Positions 1 to 7,052 of a stretch of DNA of 15,832 nucleotides are shown piece by piece; positions within the stretch are counted from its first letter, which is position 1; each line of letters starts with the position of its first letter. A program made the translations under genes and the position numbers. The notes beneath the pieces were generated by a model that did not search any database, was not told the origin of the DNA, and worked only from the letters and a program-made list of their open reading frames with translations. The DNA comes from Gammaproteobacteria bacterium (GTDB taxonomy: Bacteria; Pseudomonadota; Gammaproteobacteria; Eutrophobiales; Eutrophobiaceae): NCBI GenBank assembly GCA_016844485.1, contig JAENIZ010000012.1:1-15832 (forward strand), written 5' to 3'.

Positions 1-201
1 TTGCGAGGCAACCTGTGCGGCAAACGGTGTACTCTTGCGGGAACCACGAAAACCACTGCCCCCCGCGGTTGCCCATGCCAGGACATTTCCCTGACGATCG
101 GTAATCGTAATAATAGTGTTATTGAACGAGGCGTGGATATGGGCCACCCCATCCACGACGGTTCTCTTTGCACGTTTCTTTCGGGTTGCTACTTTTGCCA
201 T
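1..201 (-). CDS. rpsK: 30S ribosomal protein S11 (5' part, runs off window)
   Basis: S11 sits on the platform of the small subunit and helps shape the mRNA exit and E-site region. Only the first 67 codons are present; the family is about 129 residues, so the 3' half lies beyond position 1. The start ATG at 201 gives a basic N-terminus followed by the hallmark HASFNNT (residues 23-29), a conserved Asp at 35 and GFRGSRKSTPFAAQ (50-63), all typical of bacterial S11. An AAGG ribosome binding site lies about nine bases before the ATG. It follows rpsM after 18 bases, the normal alpha-operon order, so rpsD, rpoA and rplQ are expected next, outside the window. The truncation is only the window edge. 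Confidence 0.97.
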   Translation of the reverse strand, partial: MAKVATRKKRAKRTVVDGVAHIHASFNNTIITITDRQGNVLAWATAGGSGFRGSRKSTPFAAQVASQ

Positions 202-219
202 TGTCTTGACCTTGTCAGC

Positions 220-576
220 CTATTTTTTGATCATGCGGCGCGGTCCCTTACGGGTCCGCGCATTGGTTTTCGTGCGCTGGCCCCGGACAGGCAGTCCCTT
301 ACGATGACGGACACCGCGATAACATCCGAGATCCAGCAAGCGTTTGATATTCATTGAGACCTCACGCCGCAGGTCTCCTTCAAGGGTATATTTGCTCACA
401 ACACCACGTAATTTGTCCAAATCACCTTCTGTCAGATCCCTTACCTTTGTTTGACTCTGCAATCCGGCCGCAGCGCAAATTGCCTGCGCACGCGGGTGTC
501 CGATCCCATAGATATAGGTCAGTGCTATATTCAAATGCTTATTGTCCGGTATGTTAACACCAGCGATGCGGGCCAT
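220..576 (-). CDS. rpsM: 30S ribosomal protein S13
   Basis: S13 is a small-subunit head protein that touches the P-site tRNA and forms bridges to the large subunit. The 118-residue length equals E. coli S13. The N-terminus MARIAGVNIPDNKH, the YGIG turn around residue 23, the central RGVRHRKGLPVRGQRT segment and the lysine/arginine-rich C-terminal tail (ending RRMIKK) that reaches the decoding centre are all present. The ATG at 576 is preceded by a GGAG site about nine bases upstream. It lies 41 bases after rpmJ, one of the longer gaps in this half of the cluster. In E. coli this junction carries an S4-responsive leader; the short gap leaves little room for one outside the coding region. Confidence 0.98.
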   Translation of the reverse strand: MARIAGVNIPDNKHLNIALTYIYGIGHPRAQAICAAAGLQSQTKVRDLTEGDLDKLRGVVSKYTLEGDLRREVSMNIKRLLDLGCYRGVRHRKGLPVRGQRTKTNARTRKGPRRMIKK

Positions 577-617
577 CTTTCAGTTCTCCGTAATCCTCTT
601 AATATTCAAATTAATCT

Positions 618-731
618 TCAACCCTGGCGTTGCTTATGCCGTGGATCAGAACAGATTACACGCACCGCACCCTTGCGGCGGATGATCCGGCAATTACGAC
701 ACATCTTTTTCACTGAAGCCCTGACTTTCAT
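618..731 (-). CDS. rpmJ: 50S ribosomal protein L36, zinc-binding form
   Basis: L36 is the smallest large-subunit protein and stabilises 23S rRNA folds near the peptidyl transferase region. The 37-codon frame begins MKVRASVKKM and carries Cys11, Cys14, Cys27 and His32, the CxxC...CxxxxH zinc ribbon of the zinc-bound (C+) paralogue. A second ATG lies immediately upstream (734-732), giving MMKV; the inner one was chosen because the family begins MKV. A GGGAG ribosome binding site sits just upstream. It follows secY after 27 bases and precedes rpsM, the gammaproteobacterial order; infA, often found at this point in betaproteobacteria, is absent. A zinc-independent paralogue elsewhere in the genome is possible but cannot be judged. 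Confidence 0.97.
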   Translation of the reverse strand: MKVRASVKKMCRNCRIIRRKGAVRVICSDPRHKQRQG

Positions 732-758
732 CATAGTTCTCCCGCTAAATCTGCCCTG

Positions 759-2093
759 TTAACTTGATCGTTTGCCGTGACCTTTCAGATTTGCCTTTTT
801 CAACAAACCTTCGTATTGATGCGACATCAAATGGGCCTGGACTTGTGACATAAAATCCATCACCACCACGACAATAATCAGCAACGATGTTCCGCCAAAA
901 TAAAACGGAACATTGAATTTCAAAATCAAAAATTCCGGTAGCAAACACACAAAGGTAATATAAACCGCACCCGCCATCGTCAATCGGGTCAGGATACTGT
1001 CCAGATACAGTGCCGTTTGTTCGCCTGGACGCATACCCGGGACAAATGCACCGGATTTTTTCAGGTTCTCCGCCGTTTCCCTGGGGTCAAAAACAACAGC
1101 CGTATAGAAAAAACAAAAGAAAACGATAAAGGCGGCATATAACAGTACATATACCGGTTGTCCCGGCGATAACCCTGTTGCCATATTCTGCAGCCAGTTC
1201 ATCCCCTCACTCTGTCCGAACCAGCTCGCGAGCGTCGCCGGGAATAATATAATGCTGGATGCAAAGATTGGCGGTATTACACCCGACATGTTCAGCTTTA
1301 ATGGCAGGTGACTCGATTGCCCTGCATACATTTTTCTGCCGATCTGGCGCTTTGCATAATTCACAGTGATCCGGCGTTGGCCACGTTCGACAAAAACTAC
1401 AAAGCCAGTGACCACAATCGCCAAGGCAAACAAACCAACCACTGCGAGTAAATGCATTTCGCCAGTGCGCGACAATTCCAGCGTGCCACCTACAGCCGCT
1501 GGCAGTCCTGCAACAATGCCAGCGAAGATAATCATGGAAATCCCGTTTCCTACGCCACGCTCGGTAATCTGTTCCCCCAGCCACATCAAAAACATTGTAC
1601 CCGTCACCAGTGTGACGACAGCAGTTACCCGGAAACTCATTCCCGGATTTAATACGACATTCTGGCCTTCCAAAGCGACGGCAACACCAAAGGCCTGGAA
1701 CGTTGCCAGCAATACCGTGCCATAACGAGTGTATTGCGTAATCTTGCGCCTGCCTAACTCCCCCTCCTTCCGTAATTGTTTTAAATTGGGATCAATAAAC
1801 GATAACAATTGCATAATGATGGAGGCCGAAATATACGGCATGATACCCAGCGCAACGACAGACAAACGCCGCAATGCACCGCCGGAGAACATATTAAACA
1901 TATCAAGGATGGTACCGCTTTGCCGGTTAAACAGATCAGCCAGTGCATGGGGATCAATCCCTGGTACCGGAATGTGCGTAGATATCCGAAAAACAAATAA
2001 TGCGATCAGGACAAAGATCAATCGTTGGCGCAGCTCTTTAAGCTTGCCTAATCCTGCCAGACCACCTGGAATTGCTGGAGCCGCTACTGACAT
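759..2093 (-). CDS. secY: Preprotein translocase channel subunit SecY
   Basis: SecY forms the inner-membrane channel through which SecA-driven or ribosome-coupled preproteins pass. The 444-residue product (E. coli 443) shows about ten hydrophobic segments, beginning near residues 23-36 and ending near 403-413. It has the family IPVPGID motif (41-47), the GISM segment around 184-187, the large cytoplasmic loop ending near 265 and GMRPGEQT (353-360), whose Arg355 corresponds to the E. coli residue required for SecA-driven export. Its ATG follows the rplO stop with no gap (TAAATG), and the GAGG ribosome binding site lies in the last rplO codons, so the two are probably translationally coupled. 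It is the only membrane protein in the cluster. No unusual feature was seen. Confidence 0.98.
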   Translation of the reverse strand: MSVAAPAIPGGLAGLGKLKELRQRLIFVLIALFVFRISTHIPVPGIDPHALADLFNRQSGTILDMFNMFSGGALRRLSVVALGIMPYISASIIMQLLSFIDPNLKQLRKEGELGRRKITQYTRYGTVLLATFQAFGVAVALEGQNVVLNPGMSFRVTAVVTLVTGTMFLMWLGEQITERGVGNGISMIIFAGIVAGLPAAVGGTLELSRTGEMHLLAVVGLFALAIVVTGFVVFVERGQRRITVNYAKRQIGRKMYAGQSSHLPLKLNMSGVIPPIFASSIILFPATLASWFGQSEGMNWLQNMATGLSPGQPVYVLLYAAFIVFFCFFYTAVVFDPRETAENLKKSGAFVPGMRPGEQTALYLDSILTRLTMAGAVYITFVCLLPEFLILKFNVPFYFGGTSLLIIVVVVMDFMSQVQAHLMSHQYEGLLKKANLKGHGKRSS

Positions 2094-2531
2094 TTATTCC
2101 TCGATCACTTTTCCGCCGGCTGCCTCAATGGCGGCACGGGCACCCTTGGTAACACCCAATCCTTTTATGGTCACTGCCTTGTCCAGTTTGCCCGATGCAA
2201 TCACTTTGGCGCGTTTGATGTTGCTTGTTACAAGATTGGCTGCCTGCAGTGCCGCGAGATCAATTATCTCGGCGTCCACCATGGCAAGCTCATGCAATCG
2301 CACTTCTGCAGTGATCCTTGCCAGCTGTGAACGAAAGCCTAGCTTGGGCAGGCGGCGTTGTAACGGCATCTGGCCACCTTCAAATCCGACCTTGTGGTAA
2401 CCACCGGCCCGGGCCTTCTGCCCCTTGTGACCACGTCCGGCTGTTTTGCCCGTACCGGAACCGATACCCCGGCCGACCCTTTTAGGTACTGTTTTGGCCC
2501 CGGTTTTTGGTTTCAATGTATTTAATCGCAT
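2094..2531 (-). CDS. rplO: 50S ribosomal protein L15
   Basis: L15 is a late-assembling large-subunit protein with a long basic extension that threads through 23S rRNA. The 145-residue product (E. coli 144) begins MRLNTLKPKTG, followed by a Gly/Arg/Lys-rich extension with the GRGIGSGTGKTAGRGHKGQKAR pattern split over residues 21-42, and a globular C-terminal half ending in a family-like AAGGKVIEE. The start at 2531 was chosen over an in-frame TTG at 2546 because it matches the family N-terminus and lies one base after the rpmD stop, with a GAGGAAG ribosome binding site in the last rpmD codons. The gene abuts secY directly. Confidence 0.97.
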   Translation of the reverse strand: MRLNTLKPKTGAKTVPKRVGRGIGSGTGKTAGRGHKGQKARAGGYHKVGFEGGQMPLQRRLPKLGFRSQLARITAEVRLHELAMVDAEIIDLAALQAANLVTSNIKRAKVIASGKLDKAVTIKGLGVTKGARAAIEAAGGKVIEE

Positions 2532-2532
2532 C

Positions 2533-2724
2533 TCATGCTTCCTCAACGGCGAGCAGATAGGACACCTTGTTTATCATTCCGCGATTCTCGGGTGTATCAG
2601 CGACCGTCACTGTATGACCAATACGACGCAGACCCAGGCCGGTGACGCAGGCCTTGTGTGCAACAACACGCCGGTTGGTACTGCGCTTGAGCGTGACCTT
2701 AAGTTGTTTAGTCTTCTTGGTCAT
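2533..2724 (-). CDS. rpmD: 50S ribosomal protein L30
   Basis: L30 is a small large-subunit protein lying on the surface near 5S rRNA. The 63-residue product is slightly longer than E. coli L30 (59), because of a few extra residues at each end. The conserved core is clear: LKVTLKRS near the start, then the GLGLRRIGHTVTVADTP helix-turn segment (29-45) and GMINKVSYLL near the end. Its ATG lies two bases after the rpsE stop and its own stop is one base before the rplO start, so it is tightly packed between two coupled genes. Confidence 0.96.
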   Translation of the reverse strand: MTKKTKQLKVTLKRSTNRRVVAHKACVTGLGLRRIGHTVTVADTPENRGMINKVSYLLAVEEA

Positions 2725-2726
2725 GT

Positions 2727-3233
2727 TTATTCCAGTATGTCTGCAACTGATTTACCACGCTTGGCCGCAATAAGTTCAGGGGCGACTATTGATTGCAGAC
2801 CCTTTAACGTTGCACGTACTACATTAATCGGGTTGGTAGAACCAATGCATTTGGCGAGTACGTTTTGTATACCCACGACTTCAAATACTGCGCGCATGGC
2901 TCCGCCGGCAATAATACCGGTGCCATCGGAGGCCGGTTGCATAAAGACCTTGGCGGCACCATGTTGCGCGGTGACGGCATAATACAAGGTAGTGCCATTT
3001 AAGGGGACAGATACCATATTGCGCCGTGCATTCTCCATCGCCTTTTGAATCGCAAGGGGGACTTCACGTGACTTGCCACGGCCGAACCCAATCTTGCCAT
3101 TACCATCGCCAACAACTGTCAAGGCGGCGAAACCGAATTGCCTTCCGCCTTTCACGACCTTGGCGACACGATTGACCGATACTAATTTTTCACGAAGATC
3201 TTCGTTGCCTGTAATTGAATCAGTGACTGCCAT
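2727..3233 (-). CDS. rpsE: 30S ribosomal protein S5
   Basis: S5 lines the mRNA entry tunnel together with S3 and S4 and influences decoding accuracy. The product is 168 residues (E. coli 167). Its N-terminal double-stranded RNA-binding domain carries VVKGGRQFGFAALTVVGDG and GKIGFGRGKSREVP. This loop is where spectinomycin-resistance substitutions arise in other bacteria; its Lys-Gly-Gly-Arg core is intact here. The second domain follows from about residue 80, with GTGIIAGGAMRAVFEVVGI. It sits 12 bases after rplR and two bases before rpmD, in normal spc order. Confidence 0.98.
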   Translation of the reverse strand: MAVTDSITGNEDLREKLVSVNRVAKVVKGGRQFGFAALTVVGDGNGKIGFGRGKSREVPLAIQKAMENARRNMVSVPLNGTTLYYAVTAQHGAAKVFMQPASDGTGIIAGGAMRAVFEVVGIQNVLAKCIGSTNPINVVRATLKGLQSIVAPELIAAKRGKSVADILE

Positions 3234-3245
3234 TGATTAAACCCT

Positions 3246-3599
3246 CTATAACTCCATACCCTGTTCACGAGCGGCATCAGCAAGCGCCTTGATACGGCCG
3301 TGATATTTAAAGCCGGAACGATCAAATGCCACTTTGGTGATCCCTGCCTTTTTCGCACGCTCAGCCAAAACCTTACCGACTACTGAGGCGGCTTCAACGT
3401 TGCCGCTGTACTTAATCTGTTTTTTAATCTCCTTGTCCAGCGTGGATGCGCTGGTTAATACTTCACATCCGTTAGGAGCGATGATCTGTGCATATACATG
3501 CCTTGGCGTTTTATGCACACAAAGACGATTCATCCCGCATAGCCTGATCCTGGCCCGGGCCTTGCGCGCACGACGCTGTCTTGCTTCTTTTTTGTTCAT
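3246..3599 (-). CDS. rplR: 50S ribosomal protein L18
   Basis: L18 binds 5S rRNA and with L5 and L25 anchors it in the central protuberance. The 117-residue length equals E. coli L18. A strongly basic N-terminus (MNKKEARQRRARKARARIR) precedes the globular RNA-binding domain, with the HVYAQIIAPNG strand, the AASVVGKVLAERA helix and the C-terminal AFDRSGFKYHGRIKALADAARE signature. The ATG at 3599 has an AAGAAGG site in the last codons of rplF. It lies six bases after rplF and 12 before rpsE. Confidence 0.98.
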   Translation of the reverse strand: MNKKEARQRRARKARARIRLCGMNRLCVHKTPRHVYAQIIAPNGCEVLTSASTLDKEIKKQIKYSGNVEAASVVGKVLAERAKKAGITKVAFDRSGFKYHGRIKALADAAREQGMEL

Positions 3600-3605
3600 A
3601 TTGAA

Positions 3606-4139
3606 TTAGGCCTTCTTGACTTCCTTGCGAATAATAATCTCATCCGCGTAACGGACACCTTTGCCCTTATAAGGTTCTGGTGACCGATAGTCACGGATAT
3701 TGGCCGCAACCTGCCCAACCTTTTGTTTGTCAACTCCCTTGATGATAATTTCCGTCTGACTCGGTGTTTCAATCGTAATCCCTTCCGGAATTTCAAAGTT
3801 GATCGGGTGAGAATATCCCAATGTCAGATTCAATTTCCTGCCCTGAACCTGCGCACGATAACCAACACCTACAATCTCCAACTTGCGCTCATATCCTTCG
3901 CTTACACCCCTGACGATATTTTGCAACAATGCCCGGGTTGTTCCTGCCAGTGCATTGGCGGATTTCGAATTACTGTTTACTGCAAATTTCAAGAGACTGT
4001 CTTCCTGCCTGACCGAAACCAGGGGATGGGCCTCATGCGTTAACATGCCTTTCTTGCCTTTCACGGTCACATTATTACCTTGGATGTTGATCTCAACACC
4101 GGAAGGTATTGCAATTGGATTATTTGCTATTCGTGACAT
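3606..4139 (-). CDS. rplF: 50S ribosomal protein L6
   Basis: L6 lies at the base of the L7/L12 stalk beside the sarcin-ricin loop and supports EF-G and EF-Tu binding. The 177-residue product has the E. coli length and two tandem alpha/beta repeats. The N-terminal one begins MSRIANNPIAIPSGVEI. The C-terminal one carries the family signature GVDKQKVGQVAANIRDYRSPEPYKGKGVRY, ending with a lysine-rich tail. It lies 12 bases after rpsH and six before rplR. Confidence 0.98.
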   Translation of the reverse strand: MSRIANNPIAIPSGVEINIQGNNVTVKGKKGMLTHEAHPLVSVRQEDSLLKFAVNSNSKSANALAGTTRALLQNIVRGVSEGYERKLEIVGVGYRAQVQGRKLNLTLGYSHPINFEIPEGITIETPSQTEIIIKGVDKQKVGQVAANIRDYRSPEPYKGKGVRYADEIIIRKEVKKA

Positions 4140-4151
4140 TGCCTAATACCA

Positions 4152-4547
4152 TCAAGCTACGATACATAATATTTCGCCCCCAATACCCTGGGCACGTGCA
4201 TTTTTATCCGTCATTACCCCTTTTGAAGTGGAGATAATCGCCGTCCCCAGACCGCCGAGCACCTTTGGCAGATTATTCCCTGTTCTATACCTGCGCACAC
4301 CAGGTTTACTCACCCGCCGCAACATTTCGATGACCGGCTTGCCTTCAAAATATTTGAGTTCAATAATCAATATCTGCTTACCACCTTCGTCATTGATTTT
4401 ATAATCATTGATATATCCTTCTTCCTTAAGGATGTTCACAATAGCAACCTTGAGTTTCGATGACGGTATATTCACCGAAATCTTTGCCCTGGCCTGCGCA
4501 TTACGAATGCGGGACAATAAATCTGAAACGGGATCTTGCATGCTCAT
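4152..4547 (-). CDS. rpsH: 30S ribosomal protein S8
   Basis: S8 is a primary 16S rRNA-binding protein of the central domain; in E. coli it also represses the spc operon by binding near the rplE start. The product is 131 residues (E. coli 130). MSMQDPVSDLLSRIRNAQ opens the N-terminal domain, and the C-terminal RNA-binding motif STSKGVMTDKNARAQGIGGEILCIVA is complete. The ATG at 4547 was kept rather than the second ATG two codons on because the family begins MSMQD; a GGAGAG site lies upstream at a rather long distance. The 30-base gap before it is among the larger ones of the spc block. Whether S8 autoregulates here cannot be seen directly. Confidence 0.98.
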   Translation of the reverse strand: MSMQDPVSDLLSRIRNAQARAKISVNIPSSKLKVAIVNILKEEGYINDYKINDEGGKQILIIELKYFEGKPVIEMLRRVSKPGVRRYRTGNNLPKVLGGLGTAIISTSKGVMTDKNARAQGIGGEILCIVA

Positions 4548-4577
4548 TCTTTGTCTTGCTCTCCAGTCTTCTAACGG

Positions 4578-4883
4578 TTACCAGCTTGCCTTGACCAATC
4601 CCGGGACATCACCACGCATGGCAGCCTCGCGTAATTTATTACGGCCCAATCCGAATTTTCGATAATACCCATGCGGACGGCCGGTTATATTGCAACGATT
4701 ACGCACCCGGGACGGACTGGAATCACGTGGTAACATATTCAGTCTTTTACGTGCTTCCCTACGTTCTTCTTCACTAAGCAACATGTTCCTGACCTTTGCC
4801 TTGAGTTCTTTGCGTTTAACAGCGTATTTCTTGACCAGGCGGATGCGCTTGATCTCACGGTTTACCATTGAACTCTTTGCCAT
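4578..4883 (-). CDS. rpsN: 30S ribosomal protein S14, zinc-independent long form
   Basis: S14 is a small-subunit head protein that packs with S3 and S10. The 101-residue length matches the long zinc-independent form of E. coli rather than the 61-residue zinc form, and the two CxxC pairs of the latter are absent (a single Cys in RNRCNITGRPHG). The signature GRPHGYYRKFGLGRNKLREAAMRG and the C-terminal GLVKASW are intact. It lies 14 bases after rplE and 30 before rpsH. Together with the zinc-binding L36 nearby it gives a mixed zinc dependence in one operon, which is common in proteobacteria. Confidence 0.98.
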   Translation of the reverse strand: MAKSSMVNREIKRIRLVKKYAVKRKELKAKVRNMLLSEEERREARKRLNMLPRDSSPSRVRNRCNITGRPHGYYRKFGLGRNKLREAAMRGDVPGLVKASW

Positions 4884-4897
4884 ATTAAAATCAGCCC

Positions 4898-5437
4898 TTA
4901 ATTGCGTAATGGAAATTTAAATGCCGTTAACAATGCGTGTGCTTCTTCGTCCGTACGGGCGGTGGTCGTAATAGTAATATCCAGGCCGCGTAACGTATCA
5001 ATCTTGTCGTAATCAATTTCAGGGAAAATAATCTGTTCTTTTACACCGATGCTGTAATTACCGCGTCCATCAAAAGACCGCGGACTGAATCCACGAAAAT
5101 CACGAATTCTCGGGATCGCAATTGAAATCAATCGGTCCAGAAATTCATACATACGGTCACGTCTTAAAGTTACCTTACAACCAATCGGCCAGCCCTCGCG
5201 AACTTTGAAGTTCGCTACTGATTTTTTTGCGTTTGTAACAACGGGCTTTTGTCCGCTGATCTTGCTCAGATCAGCTACTGCATGCTCAACAATCTTTTTG
5301 TCCGCAACCGCCTCACCCAATCCCATATTTAAGGTGATCTTGCTGATGCGCGGCACTTGCATTACAGATTTATATCCGAATTGTTTGCTCAATTGAGGAA
5401 TCACAGTGTCGCGATAATAATCATGTAATCTCGGCAT
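4898..5437 (-). CDS. rplE: 50S ribosomal protein L5
   Basis: L5 carries 5S rRNA into the central protuberance and contacts the P-site tRNA and S13. With the start at 5437 the product is 179 residues, exactly the E. coli length, beginning MPRLHDYYRDT. An in-frame TTG at 5455 would add six residues and overlap rplX; it was rejected because the family N-terminus starts at the ATG, which has an upstream AGGGG site. The conserved PRISKITLNMGLGEA, RRDRMYEFLDRLI, IPRIRDFRG and the EIDYDKID segment are all present. The rplX-rplE junction is where E. coli S8 binds the mRNA; the gap here is 14 bases. Confidence 0.98.
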   Translation of the reverse strand: MPRLHDYYRDTVIPQLSKQFGYKSVMQVPRISKITLNMGLGEAVADKKIVEHAVADLSKISGQKPVVTNAKKSVANFKVREGWPIGCKVTLRRDRMYEFLDRLISIAIPRIRDFRGFSPRSFDGRGNYSIGVKEQIIFPEIDYDKIDTLRGLDITITTTARTDEEAHALLTAFKFPLRN

Positions 5438-5451
5438 AATTCTATAACCCC

Positions 5452-5772
5452 TCAAACATCCACAACTTCATTATTGGATTTGAAATAACGTACTTTTTGT
5501 CCATCCTTCAGAGTCCTGAACCCCAAACGATCCGGTTTTTCAGTTACTGGATTCCAGATCGCAACATTTGAAATGTGTATGGGCATTTCTTTTTCAATAA
5601 TACCGCCCGGAATTCCCTGCATGGGGTTTCCCTTGGTATGTCGCTTCGCCATATTAATATTTTCCACAACGACCTTGTTATCCTCATATAAGACATTCAA
5701 TATAACACCGCGCTTGCCTTTGTCCTTACCGGCCAGGATAACAACTTCATCACCTTTTTTGAGCCTGCGCAT
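5452..5772 (-). CDS. rplX: 50S ribosomal protein L24
   Basis: L24 is an early assembly initiator of the large subunit, bound to the 5' part of 23S rRNA close to the exit tunnel. The product is 106 residues (E. coli 104). The N-terminal KOW motif is clear: KKGDEVVILAGKDKGKRG at residues 5-22. The central NMAKRHTKGNPMQG and IEKEMPIHISNVA segments match the family. Its ATG lies two bases after the rplN stop. Nothing unusual was seen. Confidence 0.98.
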   Translation of the reverse strand: MRRLKKGDEVVILAGKDKGKRGVILNVLYEDNKVVVENINMAKRHTKGNPMQGIPGGIIEKEMPIHISNVAIWNPVTEKPDRLGFRTLKDGQKVRYFKSNNEVVDV

Positions 5773-5774
5773 GG

Positions 5775-6143
5775 TTATAAAACCTCGGGTGCCAAAGATA
5801 CAATCTTCATGAATTCAGCACTTCTTAATTCACGGGTTACCGGACCAAAGATACGTGTACCGATCGGTTGTAACTGGTTGTCCAATAAAACAGCTGCGTT
5901 GCTGTCGAAACGGATAAGAGAACCATCCGAACGACGAATACCCTTTTTGGTACGAACAACCACCGCATCGTACATCTCGCCCTTTTTAACCTTGCCGTGG
6001 GGGATTGCCTCCTTGACGCTCACCTTGATGACATCTCCAACACTGGCATAACGCCGTTTCGATCCGCCCTTAACCTTCACACACATCAATAGACGCGCGC
6101 CGCTGTTATCAGCGGCATCTAACATGGTCTGCATCTGGATCAT
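5775..6143 (-). CDS. rplN: 50S ribosomal protein L14
   Basis: L14 lies at the subunit interface, forming bridges to 16S rRNA and contacting L19. The 122-residue product (E. coli 123) begins MIQMQTMLDAADNSGARLLMC. It holds the family GDVIKVSVKEAIPHGKVKKG and RSDGSLIRFDSNAAVLLDNQ segments and ends in the usual SLAPEVL. It follows rpsQ after 17 bases. In E. coli a spc promoter lies between rpsQ and rplN; the 17-base gap here leaves no separate promoter region, so the S10 and spc blocks appear merged. Confidence 0.98.
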   Translation of the reverse strand: MIQMQTMLDAADNSGARLLMCVKVKGGSKRRYASVGDVIKVSVKEAIPHGKVKKGEMYDAVVVRTKKGIRRSDGSLIRFDSNAAVLLDNQLQPIGTRIFGPVTRELRSAEFMKIVSLAPEVL

Positions 6144-6160
6144 GTGCGTTCTCCCTCAAA

Positions 6161-6430
6161 CTACTGTATTTCTTGTGCCCTGGTGACAATCTTTTGCAAT
6201 CGCCATGCCTTGTTTTTTGAGATTGGCCTGGAGGATTCGATTACAACAATATCACCTTCATTGCATTCATTTTTTTCATCATGCGCCAGCAACTTCGTTG
6301 AACGCCTGATGTATTTCTCATAAAGCGGATGTTTGACTGTGCGCTGAATCAAGACGGATATGGTCTTATTCATCTTGTTGCTCACCACACAACCCGTAAG
6401 CGTCTTTGCCTGTTTTTGTACTTTAGCCAT
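6161..6430 (-). CDS. rpsQ: 30S ribosomal protein S17
   Basis: S17 is a primary 16S rRNA-binding protein of the 5' domain with an OB-fold. The product is 89 residues (E. coli 84). TLTGCVVSNKMNKTISVLI opens the barrel, followed by the HPLYEKYIRRSTKLLAHDE loop and the signature GDIVVIESSRPISKNKAWRL. Its ATG shares the A/T of the rpmC TGA stop in an ATGA-type junction at 6430-6432, implying translational coupling. Confidence 0.98.
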   Translation of the reverse strand: MAKVQKQAKTLTGCVVSNKMNKTISVLIQRTVKHPLYEKYIRRSTKLLAHDEKNECNEGDIVVIESSRPISKNKAWRLQKIVTRAQEIQ

Positions 6431-6627
6431 CAGTTTTTACCCGCAGCAATTTCTGTCAGGATAGTCTTGATACGCGAGATATCATGCCGCACCCGCTTTG
6501 CCTCACTCGGTTTGCTCAACTGGCCCGAACCTTTCTGCATGCGCAGATTAAATTGTTCGCGCATAAGCTCGAGCAATAATGTATTAAGCTCTTCCGGTTT
6601 CTTTTTTCTCAATTCTTTTGCGTCCAT
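6430..6627 (-). CDS. rpmC: 50S ribosomal protein L29
   Basis: L29 is a two-helix protein beside the polypeptide exit, forming with L23 part of the docking site for trigger factor and SRP. The 65-residue product (E. coli 63) is almost entirely helical, with KELRKKKPEELNTLLLELMREQFNLRMQ in the first arm and KRVRHDISRIKTILTE in the second. Its ATG overlaps the rplP stop by one base (TAATG at 6625-6629) and its stop overlaps the rpsQ start, so it is coupled on both sides. Confidence 0.97.
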   Translation of the reverse strand: MDAKELRKKKPEELNTLLLELMREQFNLRMQKGSGQLSKPSEAKRVRHDISRIKTILTEIAAGKN

Positions 6628-7040
6628 TACAATAACGTCCTGCTCACAAATGTTGTTCTCACCGGCAATTTGGCAGCCGCCAGACGAAAGGCCTCACGGG
6701 CAACTTCCTCAGTAACACCCTCAATCTCATATAACATCTTGCCTGGTTGCACCTGTGCTACATAGTATTCAACATTACCCTTGCCCCCTCCCATACGCAC
6801 TTCCAGGGGTTTTTTGGTTATCGGCTTGTCCGGGAATATACGTATCCAGACTTTTGCGCCTCGCTTGACCTCGCGCGTAATTGCCCGCCGCGCGGCCTCA
6901 ATCTGTCGCGCGGTAATTCTTCCACGGGTCGCCGCCTTCAGGCCATATTCGCCGAAGCTGACCTTATTACCAACTGATGCAGTGCCACGATTGCGGCCCT
7001 TCATCTGTTTTCTGAATTTGGACTTTTTCGGTTGCAGCAC
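6627..7040 (-). CDS. rplP: 50S ribosomal protein L16
   Basis: L16 contacts the A-site tRNA elbow and organises helices near the peptidyl transferase centre. The product is 137 residues (E. coli 136). It begins at a GTG codon (GTG CTG CAA CCG) with an AGGA site seven bases upstream; this gives MLQPKKSKFRK, the family N-terminus. The motifs KGRNRGTASVG, GRITARQIEAARRAI, WIRIFPDKPITKKP and VRMGGGKGN (81-89) are present. Arg82 corresponds to the E. coli arginine hydroxylated by RoxA. The gene follows rpsC after 12 bases and overlaps rpmC by one base. Confidence 0.98.
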   Translation of the reverse strand: MLQPKKSKFRKQMKGRNRGTASVGNKVSFGEYGLKAATRGRITARQIEAARRAITREVKRGAKVWIRIFPDKPITKKPLEVRMGGGKGNVEYYVAQVQPGKMLYEIEGVTEEVAREAFRLAAAKLPVRTTFVSRTLL

Positions 7041-7052
7041 TTTAGTATCCTG

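Noticed and set aside
1366..2400. Overlapping plus-strand open frames of 119 and 223 codons
   Set aside because: Opposite secY and rplO; their composition is that of a reverse-complement shadow.
2531..2546. Upstream TTG start for rplO
   Set aside because: It would overlap rpmD and add five non-family residues; the ATG at 2531 matches L15 proteins.
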